Source of the DNA: Streptomyces sp. PsTaAH-137
GTDB taxonomy: Bacteria > Actinomycetota > Actinomycetes > Streptomycetales > Streptomycetaceae
Direction: 5' to 3'
DNA: 64,000 bases
Assembly: GCF_003259365.1 (NCBI RefSeq)
Contig: NZ_QLLY01000003.1
Location: forward strand, 124,001 to 188,000
The stretch's first letter is position 1. Each line of letters begins with the position of its first letter. Of the stretch, positions 57,552-64,000 are shown one piece after another. The notes under the pieces were generated by a model. The model made no database searches. It had not been told where the DNA came from and saw only the letters and a program-made list of their open reading frames with translations. A program made the translations under genes and the position numbers.

Positions 57552-58544
57552 ATGCCTGTCATTGACGATCCCGCACAGTTCAACGAGGAGGGGCTCTACG
57601 TCGACCTGCGGTCGACGCTCGATCTGCCGCTCTTCCTGAAGTGCGAAGGGTTCAACTTCGCAGGATCCATCAAGATGAAGGCCGCCACCGAGATGGTGAA
57701 CGCCGCGGAGCGAGAGGGGCTCCTGCGGCCGGGCTCGATCCTGATCGAGTCCTCGTCCGGGAATCTGGGCGTGGCGCTCAGCGTCATCGCGGCGCACCGC
57801 GGCCACCGGTTCCTGTGTGTGACGGACGTGCGCTGCAACCAGCCCACGATCCGGCTCATGCGGGCGCTCGGCGCCCAGGTGCACGTGGTCAGCGAACCGA
57901 CGGCGCACGGCGGTCTGCTGGGCGCCCGGAAGGCGTACGTACGGGCGCTGTGCGCGGCGGACGACCGCTACGTCTGGCTCGACCAGCACAGCAACCAGGG
58001 CAACTGGCGGGCGCACTTCCGCACCACGGCTCCGGCCATCGCCCACCGGTTCCCCCGGCTCGACGTGCTGTTCGTCGGGGCGGGCACGACGGGGACGCTG
58101 ATGGGCTGCGCCCGCTGGTTCTGGCAGTGGCGGCGCAGGGTGCGCATCGTCGCCGTCGACAGCGTCGGGTCGGTCACCTTCGGCGGCCCGGCCGGTCCCC
58201 GGCTCATCCCCGGGCTCGGCGCGGGCGTGCGGCCGCCGCTGCTCGACACCTCGTACATCGACGACATCGTCCACGTCGACGAGAGCGACGCGGTGCGGGT
58301 GTGCCGGCGGCTCGCGAGCCACGGGTTCCTGTTCGGGGGCTCGACCGGCACGGTGATCAGCGGCGCGGACCAGTGGCTGGCCCGGCACGGACGGCGCGGC
58401 CTCACCGCCGTGGCGATCGCCCCGGACCTCGGTGAGCGCTATCTCGACACCGTGTACCGCGACGGCTGGCCGTTCGCCGACAGCGGCCGGCACCCGGCGG
58501 AAGCGGAGGCGGAGGCGGAGCCGGCGATGGCGCACATCGGCTGA
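57552..58544 (+). CDS. sbnA: SbnA: N-(2-amino-2-carboxyethyl)-L-glutamate synthase
   Basis: 330 residues. A PLP-dependent cysteine-synthase fold: PLP-Lys in FAGSIKMKAA (K41), the SSSGNLGVAL loop and the phosphate-binding VGAGTTGTLMG. It joins O-phospho-L-serine and L-glutamate. It is of the actinobacterial subtype seen in Dap-making clusters, which starts with EFNEE-like and VDLRS segments. It follows sbnB by 81 bases. The C-terminus is a short EAEAEAEPA tail. A 19-codon ORF (57509-57565) with its own GGGGG site overlaps the start. Confidence 0.92.
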   Translation: MPVIDDPAQFNEEGLYVDLRSTLDLPLFLKCEGFNFAGSIKMKAATEMVNAAEREGLLRPGSILIESSSGNLGVALSVIAAHRGHRFLCVTDVRCNQPTIRLMRALGAQVHVVSEPTAHGGLLGARKAYVRALCAADDRYVWLDQHSNQGNWRAHFRTTAPAIAHRFPRLDVLFVGAGTTGTLMGCARWFWQWRRRVRIVAVDSVGSVTFGGPAGPRLIPGLGAGVRPPLLDTSYIDDIVHVDESDAVRVCRRLASHGFLFGGSTGTVISGADQWLARHGRRGLTAVAIAPDLGERYLDTVYRDGWPFADSGRHPAEAEAEAEPAMAHIG

Positions 58545-58589
58545 GTGTGGTGGTGAAGCGTCCGGGTACGCCCGGGTAGGTTCCAGGAC

Positions 58590-60218
58590 ATGGCAGGCAG
58601 CACGCACACCGTGGGGAACCAGCCCCCGCCCCTGACGGGGCACGACGTCTTCACCACCGACCGGCCGCTCACCGAGGGTGTGGCCCGGCATCTGGCGCCC
58701 GGGCTCCTGGACGAGGCGCGGGCGGAGCTCTCGCTGCTGGGCCGCACCGCCGGTTCGGCGCAGGCCCAGGAGTGGGGGCGGCTCGCGAACGAGAACCCGC
58801 CGCGCCTGCGCACCCACGACCGCTACGGCCACCGGATCGACGAGGTGGAGTTCCATCCGTCCTGGCACCGGCTGCTGGGCAAGGGCGTCTCCGCCGGGCT
58901 CACCTCGGCCTGGACCCGGCCGGGCGGTCATGTGCGGCGCGCCGCGGCCTTCCTGGTCTGGTCCCAGGTCGAGGCGGGGCATCTGTGCCCGCTGTCGATG
59001 ACGCACGCGGCGGTGCCCGCGCTGCGCGCGCAGCCGGACCTCGCCGCGCTCTGGGAGCCGCTGCTGACCTCCACCGTGTACGACGCCGGGCTGCGGCCCG
59101 CGGCGCACAAGGCCGGGGCGCTGTTCGGCATGGGGATGACGGAGAAGCAGGGCGGCAGCGACGTACGGGCGAACACCACGCGGGCGGTCGTCCGGGAGGA
59201 CGGCGGTTACGCGCTGACCGGCCACAAGTGGTTCTGCAGCGCCCCGATGTCGGACGGATTCCTGGTTCTCGCGCAGGCCGCCGAGGGGCTGACGTGCTTC
59301 CTGGTGCCGCGGGTCCTGGAGGACGGCGGACGGAACGTGTTCGCGATCCAGCGGCTGAAGGACAAGCTGGGCAACCGCTCCAACGCCTCGGCGGAGGTCG
59401 AGTTCGACGGGACGTGGGCGCGCCGGGTCGGTGACGAGGGGCGCGGGGTGCGCACCATCATCGACATGGTCGCGGCGACCCGGCTCGACTGTGTGCTGGG
59501 CTCCGCCGCGCTGATGCGGCAGGCGGTCGCGCAGGCGGTGCACCACTGCGCGTACCGGGAGGCGTTCGGCGGCCGGCTGATCGACAAGCCGCTGATGGAG
59601 AACGTGCTGGCCGATCTGGCCCTGGAGTCGGAGGCGGCGACGACGCTGGCGCTGCGGCTCGCGGCGGCCTACGACTCCGACGACCCGGCGGAGGCCGACC
59701 TCCTGCGGATCGCGGTGCCCGCCGCCAAGTACTGGGTCACCAAGCGCTGCACCCCGCTGGTGGCCGAGGCCCTCGAATGCCTGGGCGGCAACGGCTACGT
59801 GGAGGAGTCGGGGATGCCGCGGCTGCTGCGCGAGGCGCCGCTGAACTCGATCTGGGAGGGGTCGGGGAACGTGCAGGCGCTGGACGTGCTGCGGGTGCTG
59901 CGCGGGGAGCCGCGGGCGTTCAACGCGTTCCTCGTGGAGATCGGCAGGGCGCGCGGCGCGGACCACCGGCTCGACGCCGCGGTGAAGGGGCTGCTGACCG
60001 AACTCGGCGACCTGGACGGCATCGAGGCGCGGGCCCGCCGCCTCACGGAGCGGATCGCGCTCGTCCTCCAGGGTTCGCTCCTCGTCCGGTTCGCCCCGCC
60101 GGAGGTCGCGGACCTGTTCTGCGGGACGCGGCTGGGCGGGGACGGCGGCGCGGCGTTCGGCACGCTGCCGCACACGCTCGACCTGGGGGCGATCGTGCGG
60201 CGGGCGCAGCCGGTCTGA
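58590..60218 (+). CDS. aidB: Acyl-CoA dehydrogenase, AidB type
   Basis: 542 residues. The N-terminal dimer region (GHDVFTTDRPLTEGVARH), FGMGMTEKQGGSDVRANTT and ECLGGNGYVEESGMPRLLRE are typical of AidB. AidB is an FAD protein of the alkylation stress response that binds DNA weakly; its enzymatic substrate is unclear. It lies 45 bases after sbnA, but its family and strong 3' terminator suggest it is a separate gene. Confidence 0.88.
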   Translation: MAGSTHTVGNQPPPLTGHDVFTTDRPLTEGVARHLAPGLLDEARAELSLLGRTAGSAQAQEWGRLANENPPRLRTHDRYGHRIDEVEFHPSWHRLLGKGVSAGLTSAWTRPGGHVRRAAAFLVWSQVEAGHLCPLSMTHAAVPALRAQPDLAALWEPLLTSTVYDAGLRPAAHKAGALFGMGMTEKQGGSDVRANTTRAVVREDGGYALTGHKWFCSAPMSDGFLVLAQAAEGLTCFLVPRVLEDGGRNVFAIQRLKDKLGNRSNASAEVEFDGTWARRVGDEGRGVRTIIDMVAATRLDCVLGSAALMRQAVAQAVHHCAYREAFGGRLIDKPLMENVLADLALESEAATTLALRLAAAYDSDDPAEADLLRIAVPAAKYWVTKRCTPLVAEALECLGGNGYVEESGMPRLLREAPLNSIWEGSGNVQALDVLRVLRGEPRAFNAFLVEIGRARGADHRLDAAVKGLLTELGDLDGIEARARRLTERIALVLQGSLLVRFAPPEVADLFCGTRLGGDGGAAFGTLPHTLDLGAIVRRAQPV

Positions 60219-60478
60219 CCCGCGGCTCGAACAGAGTTACGGGGATGGTGCCGCGCCGACACGGCACCATCCCCGCCTTCAGAGGCCCCGTCAGGAGCTT
60301 GAGCGCCGCCGGAGCGGCGTTGATCCCAGTTTCAAACGCCGCACGGCTGTTCGCCAGGGTTGCAGGGGGTTGCAACGTTCCTTCTAAAGTCCGACCCTTG
60401 CCGTGGCTCGGAGGACGCACGACGGCGTGGCTCCCCCGCAGACCGCCCTCAGCCCGTTCGCAGACCGAGGTTTCCGGC
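60219..60478 (+). promoter_or_regulatory. Intergenic region between aidB and the GAF regulator
   Basis: A strong terminator lies at 60240-60275. A second smaller hairpin (CGCCGC/GCGGCG) is at about 60305-60320. Before the regulator start, GGGTTGCA occurs twice in tandem (60357-60364 and 60367-60374), possibly an autoregulatory site. No gene is supported. Confidence 0.5.
60240..60275 (+). terminator. Strong hairpin terminator of aidB
   Basis: A perfect 14-bp stem (CGGGGATGGTGCCG and complement) with an 8-base loop lies 21 bases after the aidB stop. Confidence 0.88.
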
Positions 60479-61768
60479 ATGAACAACGACTCCACGATCG
60501 ATCTGGCGCGCTTGTCGGCGATGGACGTGACGCTCGCGTCGCACCTGCTCAAGGGCGTCCGCGCCGCCACGCTCTCCGGGCAGCGGCCCCGGGTGCGGCC
60601 CCGGCCGGTGATCGGCGAGTCCTGGCGGCGGATGCTGCGCGACGGCGTCGATCCGGACCGCGATGTGCGCCGGGGGCTGCTGAGCGTCGACGAGGTCGAG
60701 GAGCGGCGGCAGTCGTCGCCCCTGGTGCCGGTGCTGCCCGTGCTGCGGGAGGCGCTGGTGGCGGTGGCCGAGGCCGCGCAGCACATCATGGTGATCGGTG
60801 ACGCGGACGGCCGGATCCTGTGGCGCGAGGGGCATCCCGCGGTGCAGCGCAAGGGCGACCGGCTGGGTTTCCAGGTGGGCGCGATGTGGGCGGAGCACGT
60901 CGTCGGCACGAACGGGGTCGGTACGCCGCTGGTGACCCGCCGCCCCGTCCAGGTGTTCTCGGCCGAGCACTTCGTGGAGTCGCACCACACGTGGACGTGC
61001 GCCGGGGCGCCGATCAAGGACCCGCGCGACGGGCGGGTGCTCGGGGTCGTGGACGTGAGCGGGCCGCTGGAGACGATGCACCCGGCGACGCTGTCCTGGG
61101 TGACCTCGGTTGCCCAGCTCGCCGAGGCCCGGCTGCGCGAGCGGCATGTCGCGGGTCTGGAGCGGCTGCGGTCGGTGGCCGCGCCGCTGCTCGCCCGGAT
61201 GCGGGGCAGGGCGCTCGCCGTCGACCCGCACGGCTGGCCGGCCGCGGTGACCGGGATGCCGCTGCCGGAGCGGGTGGCGCTGCCCAAGCAGACGGCGGAG
61301 GGGCGCTGCTGGATACCGTCGCTGGGCCCCTGCCAGGTGACCCCGCTGGCGGGCGGCTGGCTGCTGGTCCTCGCGGACGACGCCCCGCGGCCGCCGACCG
61401 CCACCCGGATCACCCTGGACCTGAGCCGGCCGCGCCGCCCGTCGCTGCACGTCACGGACAGCGCGGCGTCCTGGGCCCATGAACTGAGCCCGCGCCATGC
61501 CGAGTTGCTGTATCTGCTGGCCCGGCAGCCGGCCGGCCGCAGCGCGGCGGGGCTGGCCGACGATCTGTTCGGCGACCCGGCGCGGACGGTGACGGTGCGC
61601 GCGGAGATGTCACGGATCAGGCGCTATCTGGGCGGCCTGCTGGCCCATCGCCCGTACCGCTTCCAGGAGAACGCCGAGGTCGAGACGGTGCTGCCGGGCG
61701 ACCCGCTGGACCTGCTGCCGCACTCGACGGCGCCGACGGTGGTCAGGGCGCGGGCCGACGCGCTCTGA
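60479..61768 (+). CDS. GAF-domain transcriptional regulator
   Basis: 429 residues. An RGLLSVDEVEERR-type N-terminal region typical of the GAF activator family (WRRMLRDGVDPD) is followed by the GAF domain (about 95-230, WAEHVVGTNGVGTPLV and CAGAPIKDPRDGRVLGVVDVSG). The C-terminal region has a winged-helix-like segment (SPRHAELLYLLARQPAGRSAAGLADDLFGD) but no sigma-54 AAA domain. Such proteins often regulate aldehyde or alcohol dehydrogenase genes. Start ATG 60479. Its 3' end overlaps the convergent kinase gene by 26 bases. Confidence 0.85.
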   Translation: MNNDSTIDLARLSAMDVTLASHLLKGVRAATLSGQRPRVRPRPVIGESWRRMLRDGVDPDRDVRRGLLSVDEVEERRQSSPLVPVLPVLREALVAVAEAAQHIMVIGDADGRILWREGHPAVQRKGDRLGFQVGAMWAEHVVGTNGVGTPLVTRRPVQVFSAEHFVESHHTWTCAGAPIKDPRDGRVLGVVDVSGPLETMHPATLSWVTSVAQLAEARLRERHVAGLERLRSVAAPLLARMRGRALAVDPHGWPAAVTGMPLPERVALPKQTAEGRCWIPSLGPCQVTPLAGGWLLVLADDAPRPPTATRITLDLSRPRRPSLHVTDSAASWAHELSPRHAELLYLLARQPAGRSAAGLADDLFGDPARTVTVRAEMSRIRRYLGGLLAHRPYRFQENAEVETVLPGDPLDLLPHSTAPTVVRARADAL

Positions 61769-62294
61769 CGGCCGCGACCTCCCGCGCGATCCGCTCGGCG
61801 GCCTGCTCGGGCGTGAGGTGCGTGGTGTCGACGACCTCGGCCTCCTCGTGCAGCCAGGTGCGGGCGGCCTCGGCGTACGGTTCGAGGTATTTGAGGCGGA
61901 ACTCGGAGGGGGCGGGGCCCATGACGGTGTCCCCCTCGATGCGGTCGCGCAGCGTCTCCTGGTCGGCGTGGAGGACGAAGTGGTGCACGGGGATGCGGTG
62001 CTCGGCCAGTCCCGCGCTGATCTCCCGCCAGTACTCCTCGACGAGGACCGTCATCGGCATCACGAGCGTGCCGCCGGTGTAGTCGAGGACGTGGCGGGCG
62101 GTCTCGACGACGAGGGGCCGCCACGGCGGCCAGTGCTGGAAGTTGTCCGTCGGGGACAGCGTCGGCGTGATGTCCATCAGGGTCTCGCCGACCTTCTCCG
62201 CGTCGAACACCCGCGAGTCGGGGATCAGTTGCCGCACGAGCCTGCTGGTCGTCGTCTTGCCCGCGCCATGGGTTCCGTTGAGCCATACGATCAT
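61743..62294 (-). CDS. P-loop nucleotide kinase-like protein (AAA_33 type)
   Basis: 183 residues. Walker A GTHGAGKTTTS (7-17), a DAE segment (about 31-33) and a lid-like RDRIEGDTVMGPAP. The small phosphotransferase fold suggests a kinase of antibiotics, nucleotides or tRNA-related substrates; the substrate is unknown. Its 3' end overlaps the GAF regulator gene. The start ATG is 62292-62294. Confidence 0.85.
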   Translation of the reverse strand: MIVWLNGTHGAGKTTTSRLVRQLIPDSRVFDAEKVGETLMDITPTLSPTDNFQHWPPWRPLVVETARHVLDYTGGTLVMPMTVLVEEYWREISAGLAEHRIPVHHFVLHADQETLRDRIEGDTVMGPAPSEFRLKYLEPYAEAARTWLHEEAEVVDTTHLTPEQAAERIAREVAAVRARRPAP

Positions 62295-62371
62295 GGGCGC
62301 CGACGTTAGCCGCCGGGGCGCGGAACCGGCAGCCCTTGGCCGGATGCCGCCGGTCGTGATCCGATGACCGC

Positions 62372-62953
62372 ATGAGCAGCAGCGACACCCCCACCGTGAC
62401 CGTCACCACCTGGTCACTGGAGCAGACCTCCCCGTCCGACCTGCGGCCCGCGACGCCGCCCGAGGGCGAGGACGTGCGCGTGGTGCGCGCCGAGGTGCCC
62501 TCCCCCGAGTTCAGCCGTTTCCTGTACGCGTCCGTGGGCGGCGACATCCACTGGATCGACCGGCTCGGCTGGACGTACGCCCAGTGGCAGGAGCAGCTCG
62601 GCCGCCCGGGGAGCGAGACCTGGGTCGCGTACGAGAAGGGGACGCCCGCCGGGTTCGTGGAACTCGGGACGCAGGACGACGGCGCGGTGGAGATCGCCTA
62701 CTTCGGGCTGCTCCCGGCGTTCCGGGGGCGCCGGATCGGCGGGCACCTGCTGTCGTACGGGATCGCGCGGGCCTGGGACCTCGCCGAGCGGTGGCCCGGG
62801 CGGATGCCGACGAAGCGGGTCTGGGTGCACACGTGCAGCCTGGACGGGGAGCACGCGATGGCCAACTATCAGCGGCGCGGGTTCCGGCTGTTCAAGACGG
62901 AGGTCGCGGAGGAACCGGACGTGGCCACTCCGGGGCCGTGGCCGGGAGCCTGA
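62372..62953 (+). CDS. GNAT-family acetyltransferase
   Basis: 193 residues. The acetyl-CoA binding motif is R-x2-GxG/A (FRGRRIGGHLLSYGI), with flanking YFGLLPAFRGR and an HTCSLDGEHAMANYQRRGF segment typical of GNAT. The substrate is unknown. It is divergent from the kinase gene over 77 bases and precedes the sulfite reductase leader region. Confidence 0.9.
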   Translation: MSSSDTPTVTVTTWSLEQTSPSDLRPATPPEGEDVRVVRAEVPSPEFSRFLYASVGGDIHWIDRLGWTYAQWQEQLGRPGSETWVAYEKGTPAGFVELGTQDDGAVEIAYFGLLPAFRGRRIGGHLLSYGIARAWDLAERWPGRMPTKRVWVHTCSLDGEHAMANYQRRGFRLFKTEVAEEPDVATPGPWPGA

Positions 62954-63016
62954 CCGCCCCATTTCCCGGCAATCCGGGCACCGGATGCCACCTTTGACGT
63001 GACCAGGACCACACCT

Positions 63017-63053
63017 GTCCGCCATGTGGGACACATTCGTCCACATGGCGGAC
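63017..63053. promoter_or_regulatory. Dyad upstream of the sulfite reductase leader ORF
   Basis: A perfect 13-bp inverted repeat (GTCCGCCATGTGG and complement) with an 11-base loop lies 41 bases before the leader ATG. It may be a transcription factor operator or the terminator of the acetyltransferase gene, 64 bases away. Confidence 0.5.
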
Positions 63054-63094
63054 GATGGTGGACCGGGCCCAAAGTCCCGTGACACGCTTCCGTC

Positions 63095-63178
63095 ATGTCT
63101 ACAGCTGGAATCGCCTTGGTGAGTCGGCGGCACGTCGACTTCGGCCGCATGTCCAGCGCCATCTGTCCGGCGCGCTGA
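63095..63178 (+). CDS. 27-residue Cys-containing leader peptide before sulfite reductase
   Basis: ATG 63095 to TGA 63178, starting MSTAGIALVSRRHVDFGRMS and ending with Ile-Cys-Pro-Ala-Arg. It lies 112 bases before the sulfite reductase start. Short ORFs of this type, with one Cys near the stop, precede sulfur-assimilation genes in many Streptomyces and are annotated as putative leader peptides. Ribosome stalling at the Cys codon when charged tRNA-Cys is scarce could control the downstream operon; this is known as a general idea but not shown here. Confidence 0.8.
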   Translation: MSTAGIALVSRRHVDFGRMSSAICPAR

Positions 63179-63290
63179 GAGAACCAGCACCGCCGACTTC
63201 GCTTCACCCCTATCTCCCTGCACACCGCCGCGCCCTTGCGCGAAGTGTGCGGGTCAGAGCCGCCCCAAGCCTGCCTTGAAGGACGTATCC

Positions 63291-64000
63291 ATGGCTGCCA
63301 CCCCTGAAAAGCCCACCACGGCCGCGCCCCGCCGCAAGGTGAGCCGTCACCGCGGCGAGGGCCAGTGGGCCGCGGGCCATTTCACGCCGCTCAACGGCAA
63401 TGAGCAGTTCAAGAAGGACGACGACGGTCTCAATGTGCGGACACGCATTGAGACGATTTACAGCAAGCGCGGGTTCGACTCCATCGACCCCAACGACCTG
63501 CGCGGACGCATGCGCTGGTGGGGTCTGTACACCCAGCGGCGCCCCGGGATCGACGGCGGCAAGACCGCCGTCCTGGAGCCGGAGGAGCTGGACGACGAGT
63601 ACTTCATGCTGCGCGTCCGGATCGACGGCGGGCGGCTGACCACCGAGCAGCTGCGGGTCATCGGCGAGATCTCGCAGGAGTTCGCGCGCGGCACCGCCGA
63701 CATCACCGACCGGCAGAACATCCAGTACCACTGGATCCGGATCGAGGACGTGCCCGAGATCTGGAACCGTCTGGAGGCTGTCGGCCTGTCGACGACCGAG
63801 GCCTGCGGTGACACGCCCCGCGTCATCCTCGGCTCGCCGGTCGCGGGGATCGCCGAGGACGAGATCATCGACGGCACCCCGGCCATCGACGAGATCCAGC
63901 GGCGCTTCATCGGCAACCCGGACTTCTCCAACCTGCCGCGCAAGTTCAAGACCGCGATCTCCGGCTCCCCGCAGCTGGACGTGGCGCACGAGATCAACGA
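63291..64000 (+). CDS. Ferredoxin-dependent sulfite/nitrite reductase, N-terminal part
   Basis: The first 236 residues are visible; the gene continues past the window. FMLRVRIDGGRLTTEQLR, ADITDRQNIQYHWIRIEDVP and ACGDTPRVILGSPVAG are typical of the siroheme/4Fe-4S reductase family N-terminal half-repeat. In Streptomyces this assimilatory sulfite reductase makes sulfide for cysteine. The upstream Cys-containing leader ORF supports sulfite over nitrite. The start ATG 63291 has GAAGGA upstream. The cluster-binding Cys residues lie outside the window. Confidence 0.9.
   Translation, partial: MAATPEKPTTAAPRRKVSRHRGEGQWAAGHFTPLNGNEQFKKDDDGLNVRTRIETIYSKRGFDSIDPNDLRGRMRWWGLYTQRRPGIDGGKTAVLEPEELDDEYFMLRVRIDGGRLTTEQLRVIGEISQEFARGTADITDRQNIQYHWIRIEDVPEIWNRLEAVGLSTTEACGDTPRVILGSPVAGIAEDEIIDGTPAIDEIQRRFIGNPDFSNLPRKFKTAISGSPQLDVAHEIN

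Noticed and set aside
58561..58575. CCGGG/CCCGG hairpin between sbnA and aidB
   Set aside because: The stem is only 5 bp in a GC-rich region; not enough to call a terminator, so read-through from the cluster into aidB stays possible.

Overview
The window is chromosomal DNA from a high-G+C actinomycete, almost certainly a Streptomyces. The codon third positions are nearly all G or C, GTG and TTG starts are common, and many families are Streptomyces-typical: an alditol oxidase very close to S. coelicolor AldO, DUF2637, the Streptomyces SAM-methyltransferase family PF04672, a Pls-type membrane synthetase and a DmdR/IdeR-type iron box. I see no rRNA, tRNA, IS element, phage gene or CRISPR array. 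Very long antisense reading frames are common, but they are a base-composition artefact and are not annotated.

Layout. 1-7.0 kb: purine catabolism (xanthine dehydrogenase FAD, 2Fe-2S and molybdenum subunits, a purine permease and a divergent PucR regulator). 7-11.5 kb: a TPR-like protein, a GntR regulator, an iron-box-controlled FhuF-like reductase, a DUF2637 membrane protein and an RsbW-like ATPase. 11.5-22 kb: GH38 alpha-mannosidase, pyruvate oxidase, a PP2C-like protein and a large secreted subtilase facing a TrmB/LuxR-type regulator. 22-32.8 kb: DUF456 and DedA membrane proteins, an Sfp-type PPTase, an Ada-AlkA/Ogt alkylation repair operon, RsgA preceded by a 23-codon upstream ORF, an Lrp regulator facing asparaginase, and an unusual radical SAM protein with a flavin-binding partner. 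33-49 kb: a small lipoprotein, AldO, GH2 beta-galactosidase, an MFS pump facing its TetR regulator across two matching operators, NAD synthetase, a secreted pyroglutamyl-peptidase homologue with a changed nucleophile, and assorted regulators and enzymes.

50.9-58.5 kb is the most distinctive region. It is a five-gene, tightly coupled cluster: a membrane Pls-like synthetase half that carries its own carrier domain but no adenylation domain; a separate adenylation-carrier protein; a SyrP-like Fe(II)/2-oxoglutarate dioxygenase; and SbnB and SbnA, the pair that makes L-2,3-diaminopropionate (Dap) from O-phosphoserine and glutamate. The most economical reading is a split Pls-type system that polymerises or oligomerises Dap, possibly hydroxylated. 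The PPTase at 24.4 kb could prime its carrier domains.

58.6-64 kb: AidB-type acyl-CoA dehydrogenase, a GAF-domain regulator, a P-loop kinase, a GNAT acetyltransferase, and the start of sulfite reductase preceded by a short Cys-containing leader ORF.

Recurrent non-coding elements are strong hairpin terminators at gene ends and a dispersed intergenic repeat (core CAGGGGCGCGGGGAACTGCG), present in both orientations in three intergenic gaps.
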